This document shows positions 23,816 to 32,750 of a DNA stretch of 64,000 bases, one piece after another. Below the pieces are notes generated by a model. The model was not told the DNA's origin and searched no databases. It saw nothing but the letters and a program-made list of their open reading frames with translations. The translations under genes and the position numbers were made by a program. The DNA is from Streptomyces sp. PT12 (lineage in GTDB: Bacteria > Actinomycetota > Actinomycetes > Streptomycetales > Streptomycetaceae), in NCBI RefSeq assembly GCF_003311645.1, contig NZ_QEST01000095.1:1-64000 (forward strand), in the 5' to 3' direction. Every line of letters begins with the position of its first letter. The stretch's first letter is position 1.

Positions 23816-24954
23816 GCACGAGCATCGGTTCGGCCGGGACGCCCGACGTCCTGGCCGACGTGGACAAGGCCGCGCCCTGGAGCCACGCGGACCTGAGGGC
23901 GGCCACCGCGGAGCGGGCCCGCCGGGCGGGCGGGGTCTTCGTGGTGAGCGGCGGCACCAGCGGCGCCCCCAAGCTCACCGTCATGGCCCCCGACCTCGGC
24001 GTCCCCAAGGTGGTGGCGCACTGGCGGCCGCTCGGCCCGGGGGACTGCCTGCTCAACCTCTTCTCCACCGGCAAGATGTGGGGCGCCCACTACTTCTACA
24101 ACGCCCTCGCCACGGCCTGCCACGCCACCGTGGCGCCCATGGGCGCGCTCCACCCCGAGGAGTTCCGCCAGTGGGTCGACGTGATCGTCGACATGGGCGT
24201 GAACGCGCTGGCGGGCGCCCCCAATGTGCTGGCGCGCTTCGCCGAGACCGCGGCCGAGGCCGGGGTGCGGCTGCCGGTCCGCGCGGTCATCTGGTCGGGC
24301 GAGCCGATGACCAGGGCCAGGGTCGCCACCCTGAAGGCCGTCTTCCCCGAGGCGGGCCTGTGGGGGAACTACGGCTCGATCGAGACGTTCGTCATCGGGA
24401 CCAGCACGCCCGACTGCCGCCTCGGCGCCCTGCACCTGCTGCCAGGACAGCTCGTCGAGCCGCGGGACGAGGGCGCGCTGCTGACCCGCGTCGGCGAGGG
24501 CTGGCCCACCCCCGCGCGGCGGTTCAGGCTCGGCGACCGGCTGCGCGCGGCCGAGTGCCCCTGCGGCGCGGCCGACGCCTTCGAGGTGGTCAGCCGCGCC
24601 GACGACAACGTCAAGCTCCACGGCGGCATGGTCTCCATCGGCGAGGTACACGACCGCGCCTCGCGCCTCGACGGCGTGCGCGACACCCAGCTCCTGCTCT
24701 ACCGCGACCCCGAGGTGCCATCGGCCGTCGTGGGGATGCGGCTGCGCTACACCGGCCACGGTGACGCCGCGGCCGTCCGCGCGGCGCTCGTGGGCGCCAT
24801 GGAGGACCTTCAGCTGTGCGACCGGCACACGCCCGAGGCGTTCGCCGTCGAGCACGTGGCCGACGTGGAGCGGAGCCCCCGCACCCACAAGGTGCTTCCC
24901 GTGCTGTGGCGGTCGGCCGAGGACCTCGCCTCGGTGGTCGGGGGCGCGGTGTGA
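23812..24954 (+). CDS. AMP-forming ligase, phenylacetate-CoA ligase-like (first copy)
   Basis: A 380-residue adenylate-forming enzyme of the PaaK branch. The phosphate loop is VVSGGTSGAPKLTV (about residue 43), the second motif is GNYGSIETFV, and the adenylate-ribose Asp is in RFRLGDRL. It has a Cys-rich AECPCGAAD as in PaaK proteins, and a C-terminal domain with RTHKVLPVLW supplying the catalytic lysine. It is shorter than PaaK (about 430) and lacks the first helical part. It should activate a carboxylic acid as acyl-AMP, probably handing it to CoA or the acyl carrier protein. It is coupled to both neighbours by ATGA/GTGA overlaps. Confidence 0.82.
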   Translation: MSTSIGSAGTPDVLADVDKAAPWSHADLRAATAERARRAGGVFVVSGGTSGAPKLTVMAPDLGVPKVVAHWRPLGPGDCLLNLFSTGKMWGAHYFYNALATACHATVAPMGALHPEEFRQWVDVIVDMGVNALAGAPNVLARFAETAAEAGVRLPVRAVIWSGEPMTRARVATLKAVFPEAGLWGNYGSIETFVIGTSTPDCRLGALHLLPGQLVEPRDEGALLTRVGEGWPTPARRFRLGDRLRAAECPCGAADAFEVVSRADDNVKLHGGMVSIGEVHDRASRLDGVRDTQLLLYRDPEVPSAVVGMRLRYTGHGDAAAVRAALVGAMEDLQLCDRHTPEAFAVEHVADVERSPRTHKVLPVLWRSAEDLASVVGGAV

Positions 24955-26336
24955 GCGCCGACCTCGTCGCGGAGAACGCGCCCACCCGCGCCTACCTCGC
25001 CGCCAGGACCGGCGGCGCCCACCCGCCGCTCGACCCCGAGCTGCCCGGCTACCGACGCTTCCGCTCGTGGTTCACCCGCCCCCTGCTCTCACGGCCCGCG
25101 ATCCTCGACGCCGACCAGGCGCGGCGCCTCGACCACGACCTGCCGCTGCTGCTGCGCACCCTCCAGGCGCTCCCCGACCGGCTGTTCGGCGGCGACCAGG
25201 AGAGCTTCGCGCGGGCGCTCGGCTGGACCCAGCCGAGCGCGCGGGTCGCGCTGCGGAAGCTGTCGGGCCCACCGGTGCCGCTGGGCCGCGCCGACCTGGT
25301 GCGCGGCCCTGACGGCTTCCGCCTCGTGGAGTTCAACACCTCGAGCTCGCTGGGCTCGATGGAGTTCGGCGAGCTGTGCAGGGCGGTGCTCGGCGACCCC
25401 GGGTTCACCGGCTTCGCCGCCGCGCACGCGCTCGACTTCCACGACCCGATGCCCCTCATGGCCGCCACCCTGCTTGAGACGGCGGGCTGGCGCGCCGCCA
25501 AGCGGCCCACGATCGCCCTGGTGGACTGGGTGACCTCTCCGGTCACCGTGAACGCCTCCCTCTTCATCGACCTGCTCGCCGAGCTGGGCTTCCCGATCGT
25601 GGTCTGCACCGTCAAGGACCTGGAGTTCGGCGCCGGCGGGCTCACCGCGCGGGGCGAGCGGATCGACATCGTCTACCGGACGTTCCTCTTCAAGACCGTC
25701 GCCGAGGACCCGGCCGCCGACGAGCTGCTCGAACCCCTGGCCCAGGCGGTGGCGCACGGCGCGGCCCGGGTGTTCTCCCCGTTGAACGCCGACCTGTTCG
25801 GCTCCAAGCTCTGCCTGGCGATGCTCAGCGACACCGACGCCCACGCCACCGATCCGCTCACCCCAACGGAGCGCGAGGTGGTCGACCGGGTCTTGCCCTG
25901 GACCCGTTCGATGCGGGGCGCCGACGCCACCCCCGCCCCCGCCCCCGGCGGCGGCTCGCTGGCCGAGTACGTCCGCGCCCACCGCGGCGAGCTGGTGCTC
26001 AAGCCCAGCATCGGGCACGCGGGCCAGGGCGTCGTCGCCGGGTGGCTGACCGAGCAGGACGCGTGGGACGCGCTGGTCCGCGCCGCCTGCGCGGGCGACC
26101 ACGTGGTGCAGCGGCGCGCCGAATCGGTCGCCGAGCGCTTCCACGCCCCGGGCGCCGCGGGGCCCGCCACCGCCACCTGCCATCTGCACTGGGGCCTGTT
26201 CGTCACCGCCGCGGGACTCAGCGGCGGCTTCGTCAAGGGGCTGCTCGACCGCGAGCAGGACATCCGCTTCCTGGGCGACGGCTCCCACGTGGGCTGCGTC
26301 TTCCACTCCGCCGTCCGACCGACGCGCCAGCAGTGA
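24951..26336 (+). CDS. Circularly permuted ATP-grasp ligase
   Basis: A 461-residue protein with the order of motifs seen in glutathionylspermidine-synthase-type and circularly permuted ATP-grasp ligases: RLVEFNTSSSLGSMEFGEL (metal-binding Glu/Asn, about residue 120), then IDIVYRTFLFK, and near the end ELVLKPSIGHAGQGVVAG (ATP-binding Lys, about residue 345). Expected chemistry is ATP-dependent amide formation with an amine acceptor. GTG 24951 overlaps the previous stop. The second of three ATP-grasp proteins here, it is unrelated in order to the other two. Confidence 0.78.
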   Translation: MSADLVAENAPTRAYLAARTGGAHPPLDPELPGYRRFRSWFTRPLLSRPAILDADQARRLDHDLPLLLRTLQALPDRLFGGDQESFARALGWTQPSARVALRKLSGPPVPLGRADLVRGPDGFRLVEFNTSSSLGSMEFGELCRAVLGDPGFTGFAAAHALDFHDPMPLMAATLLETAGWRAAKRPTIALVDWVTSPVTVNASLFIDLLAELGFPIVVCTVKDLEFGAGGLTARGERIDIVYRTFLFKTVAEDPAADELLEPLAQAVAHGAARVFSPLNADLFGSKLCLAMLSDTDAHATDPLTPTEREVVDRVLPWTRSMRGADATPAPAPGGGSLAEYVRAHRGELVLKPSIGHAGQGVVAGWLTEQDAWDALVRAACAGDHVVQRRAESVAERFHAPGAAGPATATCHLHWGLFVTAAGLSGGFVKGLLDREQDIRFLGDGSHVGCVFHSAVRPTRQQ

Positions 26337-26345
26337 GGGATCCTC

Positions 26346-27659
26346 GTGATAGTCAACTCCAAGGAACGGCTCGAAACCGTGCTCGAGGCCGAGCGGCAGT
26401 TCCGCGAGGCACGCGGCTCCGTTCCCGCCGAAGGCTTCTACCGCGACAAGATCGCCCAGGCGTGGGGCCGGGCCAGCGGCGCCCCCGCCTACCGGGACAT
26501 CGGCGACTTCAGCTGGCCCGCCTTCACCGCGCTGCCCGCCACCCCCAAGGAGCGGCTCAAGGCCGACCCGTGGAGCTTTGTCGCCACCACACTCCAGGAA
26601 AGCGCCAAGTACTACGAGACCACCGGTACCACGGGCAGTGCCACGCCCACCCCGCGGCTGGCCGAGGACATCCTGTGGAACGCCGTCTCCGTGGCGGGCG
26701 CCTGGCGCGACCCGCTGGGCGATGAGCCGCGCGTCCTGAGCCTGCTGCCTTCGGACATCGTGCCCGTCGGCGACCTGGTGGCGTCCGTGTGCGAGTACCT
26801 GGGCGTGCCGCACGCCCGTGCCTACCCGTTCGCCACCGGCATCTCCGACTGGGACCGCCTCGTCGGGCTGCTCACCGCCTTCCGCCCGACGGCGCTCTTC
26901 CTGGCCCCCGGCGTGGCCCTCCAGACCACGCGCCTGCTCCAGCAGCGCGGCCTGCTGGAGCGGGCGCGTGCCTCGGTCACCACCCTCATGCTGCTCGGCG
27001 AGGTCAGCGTGCCCGCCATGCGCGCGCGCCTTGGCGCCTGGTGGGGCGCGCGGGCCTACGACGCCAGCTACGGCAGCACCGAGACCGGGACCCTGGCCGC
27101 GGCCTGCCCGGCCGACGGGCTGCACCTGCTCGCCGCCGCCCACTACTGCGAACTCGCCGACGCCGAAGGCCGGGTGACCCCGTTGCGCCCCGGCGCCTCG
27201 GGCCGCCTCGTGGTGACGCCGCTCAACCTCCACGCGCGCCCCCTGCTGCGCTACGACACCGGCGACGAGGTCACGGTCGCCGACGGCTGCCCGTGCGGCC
27301 TGGCCACCCCCACGCTCACCGTGCACGGGCGGGCGGGCGACGCCGTGGTGATCGGCGGGGCGGCGCTCGACCCCAGGTCGGTCGAGGAGGTCGTCTACGG
27401 CGAGACGACCGCGACCGGCTATGTGCTCGAGGTGGACAGGGCCGCCGGGCGCCTCCGCGTCCTGCTCGAACGCCAGGTCGGCTCCGACCGGGCGGGGGAG
27501 GACGCGGTCGCCGCCGCGTTCAGGGGCGCCTTCGCCCGCCGCACCGGTCTTGCCTGCGACGACGTCGTCTTCGTCAACACGCTGCCCGCCGCCACCAAGA
27601 GCGGTGGCTCCCAGAAGAGCTGGAAGCGCTCCAACATCCGCTTTGTGGAGCCCCGGTGA
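26346..27659 (+). CDS. AMP-forming ligase, phenylacetate-CoA ligase-like (second copy)
   Basis: A 437-residue PaaK-branch enzyme. Phosphate loop YYETTGTTGSATPTPR (about residue 83), YDASYGSTETGTLA, LLRYDTGDEV and the Cys-bearing DGCPCGLATP are all present, and the C-terminal lysine region reads NTLPAATKSGGSQKSWKR. Family length is normal, unlike the first copy. It should adenylate an aryl or alkyl carboxylate. GTG 26346 follows GAGGGA. It overlaps the toroid-protein gene by 4 bases. Two PaaK relatives in one operon suggest two different acids are activated. Confidence 0.83.
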   Translation: MIVNSKERLETVLEAERQFREARGSVPAEGFYRDKIAQAWGRASGAPAYRDIGDFSWPAFTALPATPKERLKADPWSFVATTLQESAKYYETTGTTGSATPTPRLAEDILWNAVSVAGAWRDPLGDEPRVLSLLPSDIVPVGDLVASVCEYLGVPHARAYPFATGISDWDRLVGLLTAFRPTALFLAPGVALQTTRLLQQRGLLERARASVTTLMLLGEVSVPAMRARLGAWWGARAYDASYGSTETGTLAAACPADGLHLLAAAHYCELADAEGRVTPLRPGASGRLVVTPLNLHARPLLRYDTGDEVTVADGCPCGLATPTLTVHGRAGDAVVIGGAALDPRSVEEVVYGETTATGYVLEVDRAAGRLRVLLERQVGSDRAGEDAVAAAFRGAFARRTGLACDDVVFVNTLPAATKSGGSQKSWKRSNIRFVEPR

Positions 27660-29395
27660 CGGCCCCCGCGGCCTCCCGGGCCACCGGGGCGCGGCTGCCC
27701 GTCTCCGGCGCGCCCGACCTGTGGTGCACCTACGCCGCGGTGCGCACGCTCGCCTGGCTCGGAGCAGCCGGGCGGACGCCCCACCGCGCGGCCACCGCCG
27801 CCTATGTGCGCGGGCGGCGCAACGCCGACGGCGGCTACGCCTGGAGCCGCGGCATGCCGTCCGACGCCTGGGCCACGTTCTACTGCGTGGCCACCCTGGC
27901 CGACCTCGGCGAGCCGCCCGAGGAACGCGAGAGGACCGCCTCCTGGGTGCGCGGCGTCTGGTCGGGCGAGGCATACGCCATGACCCCGGGCCAGCGCCCC
28001 GACGTGTGGGCGACCCACTTCGCCACCCGCACCGCCGTGGAGCTGTGCGACGACGACGTTCCCGACCGCTCCGGGCTGCTGGCCTGGCTCGGCGCGCTCC
28101 AGACCGGGGACGGTGGCCTGAGCTGGTCGCCCGAGCACGCCGAGGCCGGGGACGCCGACGCGCGGGCCTGCTTCTACGGGGTGGCCGCCTGGCGGGCGTT
28201 GAACGCCCGACGGCCCGCCGCCCCGCCGTGGGACGTGCCCGCGCTGGTCCGCTGGCTGCGCGGGCGGCAGACCCCGTCGGGCGGATTCACCTTCGCCCCC
28301 GACGCCGCCGTGCCCTGCCTGTGGGCCACGTACCGGGCCACCGGCGCCCTGGCGGCGCTCGGCGCGGCGCCCGACGCCGACCCCGCGCCCTGGGTGCTCG
28401 GCCAGCGGCTCGCCGACGGCGCGTTCACCCGCTGGCCCGGCTACCGGGTCGCCGACGTGTGGGCCTCCTTCAGCGCGGTCGGAACGCTGCGCACCGCGGG
28501 CGGCGTCACCCCCGAGGTCGCGGCGGCGGTCGAACGGCGGCTGGCCGAGCTCGCGTTGCCCACCGGGGGGTTCACCTACCGCGAGGCCGATCAGGCCGCC
28601 GACGCCCTGCACATCTCGGCCACCGCCCTGGCCGCCGAGCCCGACGCCCCCGAACTCCCCGCGCTGCGCCGCTGGTTGGAGGGCTGTCGGCTGCCCAACG
28701 AGGACGGCGTGATGTACATGCCTGGCCGGGGCGCCGAGATGCGCTGCACCCTGTGGGCCCTGGCCGCGGGGGCGTTCCGCGACGACCCCGCGGGCGCGGG
28801 CGCGATCAGCGCCTGGCTGACGCGCCTCCAGAACCCCGACGGCGGCTTCGGCTACTGGCACGGGCGCGGCTCCGACCTGATCTCCACCGCGTCGGCCGTC
28901 GAGATCCGGCGGCTCGTGGGCCGCCGGGGCGACCCCCCGCTCGACCTCGGCGGTCTCGCGGCGTTCGTCGACGGCTGCGACCGCGCCCGCCACGGGGAGC
29001 GGGGCCATGGCAACGTGCCCGGTGCCCCCGCCACCCTGCGCTCGGGGCTGCACGCCGCGCGCGTGCTCGACTTCATCGGCCGCGCCGACCGCGCCGCCGT
29101 GAGTGACACCCTCGACCGGCACCGGGTGCGCGGCGGCGGCTGGGCCAACCAGGGCGCCAGGCTGCCCGACCTGCTCTCCACCTACGAGGCCATGGCCACG
29201 GCCGACCGGCTCGGCATCGCGATCGACCCCGGCCACGTCCGCGCGTTCCTCGACCGCACCGCGTCCGAACGCGGCGCGTCCTGGTCGCCGCTGGCCCCCG
29301 CCGCCGGGGACCCGCTGGCCGACTGCCTCCACCGGCTGCTGCGCGGGCGCCTGGCCGCCCCGGCGGCCGCCCTTCCTGCCCTGACCCTGTCCTGA
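27656..29395 (+). CDS. Prenyltransferase/squalene-cyclase-type alpha/alpha-toroid protein
   Basis: A 579-residue protein built of about ten repeats, each a helix of the type DVWATxxATxTLxxLG followed by a turn DGGxxW (clear copies start near residues 70, 116, 221, 267, 407 and 505; turns at 57, 151, 208, 303, 394). This is the PFTB/squalene-cyclase repeat that forms an alpha/alpha barrel. The acid motif of type II terpene cyclases (DxDD or DCTAE) is absent. Segments around DADARACFYG (166-175) and DALHISATA (316-324) recall the Asp/Cys/His zinc ligands of protein prenyltransferase beta subunits, but the match is weak. No isoprenoid supply genes lie nearby. Function is unknown; a scaffold or cyclisation chamber are both possible. 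Confidence 0.7.
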   Translation: MTAPAASRATGARLPVSGAPDLWCTYAAVRTLAWLGAAGRTPHRAATAAYVRGRRNADGGYAWSRGMPSDAWATFYCVATLADLGEPPEERERTASWVRGVWSGEAYAMTPGQRPDVWATHFATRTAVELCDDDVPDRSGLLAWLGALQTGDGGLSWSPEHAEAGDADARACFYGVAAWRALNARRPAAPPWDVPALVRWLRGRQTPSGGFTFAPDAAVPCLWATYRATGALAALGAAPDADPAPWVLGQRLADGAFTRWPGYRVADVWASFSAVGTLRTAGGVTPEVAAAVERRLAELALPTGGFTYREADQAADALHISATALAAEPDAPELPALRRWLEGCRLPNEDGVMYMPGRGAEMRCTLWALAAGAFRDDPAGAGAISAWLTRLQNPDGGFGYWHGRGSDLISTASAVEIRRLVGRRGDPPLDLGGLAAFVDGCDRARHGERGHGNVPGAPATLRSGLHAARVLDFIGRADRAAVSDTLDRHRVRGGGWANQGARLPDLLSTYEAMATADRLGIAIDPGHVRAFLDRTASERGASWSPLAPAAGDPLADCLHRLLRGRLAAPAAALPALTLS

Positions 29396-29403
29396 GAGCC
29401 ACC

Positions 29404-29847
29404 ATGCCCACCATCACGATCGACACCCCCGAGCTGCCCGTGCCCCGGCGCAGGGCCGTCGCGGTCCGCCTCACGCGCTGGCTCTCCCGGCACGGCGTCA
29501 CCCCCGCGCACGTCGTGGTGCGCTTCGTCGACACCCCGCCCAACAGCGCCTTCAGCGGCGGCATGCCCCTGGACGCCCTGCCCCAGGGCGACAGCCAGGT
29601 GCGGCACGCCTCGGTCGTCTGCTGCGTCGGGCCCGAGCGCGACGAGCGCTTCAGGGAGGCCCTGGCCGACGAGGTGGCCCAGGCCCTCGGCACCACCGAG
29701 CAGACGCCGTTCCTGTACGTCGAGTTCCGCCCCACGCCGCCCGCCCAGGTGTACCTGGCCAGGGCGGGGCGGCTCACCAGGGCCGACGGGGCGCCCGTCG
29801 CCGACCGGCGGGACGTCACCGACCACCAGAGAGAAGGGGAACGATGA
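29404..29847 (+). CDS. Tautomerase-superfamily protein
   Basis: A 147-residue protein beginning Met-Pro-Thr-Ile, so removal of Met would expose Pro1, the general base of 4-oxalocrotonate tautomerase and its relatives. The length matches fused-domain members (cis-CaaD, MSAD type) with two beta-alpha-beta units; PTITIDTPELP and VVVRFVDTP are the matching strands. It may isomerise an enol or dienol intermediate in the pathway. Family-typical Arg residues occur but the second catalytic position cannot be fixed. It overlaps the carrier-protein start by 4 bases. Confidence 0.65.
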   Translation: MPTITIDTPELPVPRRRAVAVRLTRWLSRHGVTPAHVVVRFVDTPPNSAFSGGMPLDALPQGDSQVRHASVVCCVGPERDERFREALADEVAQALGTTEQTPFLYVEFRPTPPAQVYLARAGRLTRADGAPVADRRDVTDHQREGER

Positions 29848-30152
29848 GCGAGACCGGCACGCGCGAGACCGGCGCGCCCGAGACCGTCGCCCGGGTACGC
29901 GAGGTGCTCGGCCCGTACCTCGGCGACGAGATCGCCGCCCTCGACGCCGAACGCGACCTCGCCGAGGCGTTCGGCGAGCGCTACGACAGCCTCACGGCCA
30001 TGGAGTGCGTCACCGCGGTCGAGGCCGCATTCGGGATCGAGGTGGACTTCGTGGCGCACGACGTCCGCTACTGGTTCGCCTCCGTCGAGCGCATCGCGCG
30101 GTTCGTCGACGGCGAGCTCGAGGACCGCGTGCGCCTGGGGAGCCACGGATGA
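29844..30152 (+). CDS. Acyl carrier protein
   Basis: A 102-residue, acidic four-helix protein with the phosphopantetheine attachment motif YDSLTAME (Ser49), followed by VEAAFGIEVDF, as in discrete type II carrier proteins. It is coupled on both sides by ATGA overlaps to the tautomerase and to the AMP-forming ligase that probably loads it. No ketosynthase or condensation domain is encoded in the operon, so the tethered acyl group is probably used directly (transfer or modification) rather than extended. Confidence 0.88.
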   Translation: MSETGTRETGAPETVARVREVLGPYLGDEIAALDAERDLAEAFGERYDSLTAMECVTAVEAAFGIEVDFVAHDVRYWFASVERIARFVDGELEDRVRLGSHG

Positions 30153-31204
30153 GACCCGGGGACGACAGGGCCGAGGCCGACGTGCCCTTCGCCACCTCGG
30201 GCCAGTCGGGCGCCCCCGTCGTCTGGCTGCGCTCCGTCGCCCAGCTGCGGGCCGAGGCCGCCGTGGTCGCCGACGCCGTGGTCGGCGACGTGGACCGCGT
30301 CGTCAGCTACGCGCCGCCACGGCACCTCTACGGCCGCGTCTTCGGCGAGGCCCTGCCGCGCCATCTGGGCGTGCCCGTCCAGGCGTTGTGGGAGAGCCCG
30401 TTCACCCCGCCCGACCTCGCGCCTGGCTCGCGCACTCTCGTCGTGTGCCTGCCGTCGACCTGGGAGCTGCTCGACCGCATCGTCGACCGGCTCAGGACCG
30501 CCACCGTGGTCGCCGTGCACAGCACCGCCCCGCTGCCGCCATCGGCGCACCGGGTCATCGCCGCGCTCGCGGGCAGCGCGTTCCGCGCGGTCGAGATCCT
30601 GGGCTCCACCGAGACCGGGGCCGTGGCCCACAGGACGCTCGCCCCCCGCCCGGCGCTCCCCGCGCTGTGGACGCTCTTCCCCGACTGCTCCCTCGTCAGA
30701 ACGGTGGGCCCGGGCGACGAGCAGCCGCTGCGGGTGGCGGGGCCCCGGCTGGCCAGGATCAGGGAGGCGGCCGTGCCACCGGCCGCGCTCACCCTGGACG
30801 ACCTGGTGCGCCCCGTGGGGGAGCGGTCCTTCGAACTCCTCGGGCGCGCCTCCCGGATGATCAAGATCAACGGGCGCCGCGTCGACCTGGCCGAGGTGGA
30901 GCGCGCGGTCTGCGAGGCGTTCCCCAGGACCGACATCGTCTGCGTGCCGCGCCGCGACCGGCTGCGCGCCGAGCACTACGACCTCTACTACGCCCAGGGC
31001 CCCGTCGAGGTGCGGCCCGCCGAGGTGCGGGACGTGCTGGCCGCCGCGTTCCCCGGCGTGCCGGCGCCGCGCGCGGTGCGCCGGGTCCCCGAGATCCCCC
31101 GCAGCGTCGCGGGCAAGGTGCGCGTCGACCGCCTCCCTGCCATCGGGGAGAGCGGGCCGCCGCCGCGCAGGGCACCGGGGGGAGCCGGCGGCCGTGCTCA
31201 CTGA
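30149..31204 (+). CDS. Short AMP-forming acyl-ACP ligase-like protein
   Basis: A 351-residue, compact adenylate-forming enzyme like the ligases that load aryl starters in aryl-polyene and flexirubin clusters. FATSGQSGAPVVW occupies the phosphate-loop position but lacks its usual Lys. YAPPRHLYGRVFGE matches the conserved HxYG segment. ILGSTETGAVAHRT, GRASRMIKINGRRVDLAEVE and the C-terminal catalytic Lys in RSVAGKVRVDRL follow in the expected order. Lying between an ACP gene and an MIO lyase gene, it should load a cinnamoyl- or coumaroyl-type acid onto the ACP. Confidence 0.78.
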   Translation: MRPGDDRAEADVPFATSGQSGAPVVWLRSVAQLRAEAAVVADAVVGDVDRVVSYAPPRHLYGRVFGEALPRHLGVPVQALWESPFTPPDLAPGSRTLVVCLPSTWELLDRIVDRLRTATVVAVHSTAPLPPSAHRVIAALAGSAFRAVEILGSTETGAVAHRTLAPRPALPALWTLFPDCSLVRTVGPGDEQPLRVAGPRLARIREAAVPPAALTLDDLVRPVGERSFELLGRASRMIKINGRRVDLAEVERAVCEAFPRTDIVCVPRRDRLRAEHYDLYYAQGPVEVRPAEVRDVLAAAFPGVPAPRAVRRVPEIPRSVAGKVRVDRLPAIGESGPPPRRAPGGAGGRAH

Positions 31205-32750
31205 GACCGAGCCCGCCACCGTCGCGGGGATCCTCGCCGAGGCCGGCTGGGAGCGCCGCATCGAGCTGACCGACCGGCGGCGCCAAGCCCTCGCCCACGG
31301 GCGGGCGTTGCTGGCCAGGGCCGTCAGGCGGCGGCCCGTCTACGGCGTGAGCCGGGGCTTCGGGCCGCTCGCCGACCGCCCAGCCGACCCGGACGCCGCC
31401 GTCCAGGCCAGCGGCCTCATCGACCACCTCACCGTAGGCCAGGGCAGCCCCATGACGCCTGCGGTCACCCGGCTGATGGTCTGGCTGCGGCTGCGCGGCA
31501 TGGCCCTTGGCCACTCCGGCGTCGAGCCGGAGACATGGGAGGCGCTGGCCGCCCAGTGGAACGCCGGGTTCACCCCGGTCGTGCCGCGCGACGGCAGCCT
31601 CAGCGCCAGCGGCGACCTGATCCCGCTCGCGCACGCCGCCGCGGCCGCCGCGGGGCGCGGCCAGGCATGGCTGCGCGCCGACGCCGACGCCGGTGCCGGT
31701 GCCGGTGCCGATGCTGACGGCGACCCGCGCCGCGAGCCCTCGGCCGCGGCCCTGGCCCGCCGTGGGCTGACCCCGGTGCGCTGGGAGGCGAGATCGGCCC
31801 TGGCCTTCGTCAACGGCACATCAGCCGCGCTCGCCACGTCCCTGGTCAACCACGCGCGGCTGCTCGGGCTCGCCCACGCGGCCGCGGCCGCCACGGGGCG
31901 CCTCGCGCTGCTGCTCGGCAGCGACCCCGTCCCGTTCAGCGACGCCCTGGCCGCCGTGCGCGGCCACCCGGGCCATCGCACCGCCGCCGCGCTGATCCGC
32001 AGACAGCTGTCGGGTGCCAGGGCCCCCGACCCGGACCGGCCGCTCCAGGAGCCCTACTCGCTGCGCTGCGCGCCCCAGGTCATCGGCGCGGTCATCGACC
32101 AACTGCGCCTCCAGGAGAAGGTGCTGCTCACCGAGGCCGCCGGCTGCACCGACAACCCCGTGCTGGTCGACGGCGAGCTGTACCACGGCGGCAACTTCCA
32201 CGCCGCGCCCGTCGCGCTGGCCGCGGAGCAGCACGCCGTGTGCGTGCACCAGCTGGCCTACCTGCTGGAACGCCAACTCGCCCTCGCCGTCGACCCCCAG
32301 CGCAACGGAGGGCTGCCGCCGCTGCTCGCCGCGCGCCCCGGGCGCGACAGCGGGCTCGCCGGGGTGCAGATTGCCGCCACCTCCCACCTCGCCGCGATCC
32401 GCCAGCGCGCCTACCCGGCGTCCTGCACCCCGCTGCCCACCAACCTGGGCAACCAGGACCATGTGCCCATGGCGCTCAACGGCGCCAACGCGGTCGCCGA
32501 CATGCTCGACCGCGCCTGGTGGGTGGCGTCGTCGCTGTGTCACGCCCTCGCCCAGATCCGCCGCCTCCAGCGGCTCACGCGCCTGTGGCCGCACACCGCG
32601 GAGGGCGGCCTGTGGGAGCGCCTTGCCGAGCACACCCCCCAGCTGACCACCGACCGGCCCATGGCGGACGCCGTGGCCACCCTCGCCGCGCGGCTTGAGG
32701 AGGAGTTCGTCCCCCGCGCGGCCCGTCCCCCCGGAGGGCCGCACCGATGA
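31194..32750 (+). CDS. MIO-dependent aromatic amino acid lyase/aminomutase (HAL/PAL/TAL family)
   Basis: A 518-residue member of the histidine/phenylalanine/tyrosine ammonia-lyase family. The self-processing triad Ala138-Ser139-Gly140 in SLSASGDLIPLAH forms the MIO cofactor, and the catalytic Tyr50 sits in VYGVSRGFG. NPVLVDGELYHGGNFH and NLGNQDHVPM are further family signatures. The selectivity loop reads LIDHL where tyrosine ammonia-lyases usually show two histidines, so Tyr, Phe or His cannot be decided. A Gly/Ala/Asp-rich insertion follows residue 160. GTG 31194 overlaps the ligase gene by 11 bases. Expected product: a cinnamate-type acid (or a beta-amino acid if an aminomutase). Confidence 0.9.
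   Translation: MLTETEPATVAGILAEAGWERRIELTDRRRQALAHGRALLARAVRRRPVYGVSRGFGPLADRPADPDAAVQASGLIDHLTVGQGSPMTPAVTRLMVWLRLRGMALGHSGVEPETWEALAAQWNAGFTPVVPRDGSLSASGDLIPLAHAAAAAAGRGQAWLRADADAGAGAGADADGDPRREPSAAALARRGLTPVRWEARSALAFVNGTSAALATSLVNHARLLGLAHAAAAATGRLALLLGSDPVPFSDALAAVRGHPGHRTAAALIRRQLSGARAPDPDRPLQEPYSLRCAPQVIGAVIDQLRLQEKVLLTEAAGCTDNPVLVDGELYHGGNFHAAPVALAAEQHAVCVHQLAYLLERQLALAVDPQRNGGLPPLLAARPGRDSGLAGVQIAATSHLAAIRQRAYPASCTPLPTNLGNQDHVPMALNGANAVADMLDRAWWVASSLCHALAQIRRLQRLTRLWPHTAEGGLWERLAEHTPQLTTDRPMADAVATLAARLEEEFVPRAARPPGGPHR

Noticed and set aside
27656-29395. Calling this gene a terpene or hopanoid cyclase
   Set aside because: The repeats fit, but the DxDD and DCTAE acid motifs are missing and there is no isoprenoid biosynthesis gene nearby.
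30149-31204. An NRPS-type amino acid adenylation domain
   Set aside because: It is too short, lacks the standard phosphate-loop Lys and core order, and resembles acyl-ACP ligases of aryl-polyene clusters more closely.
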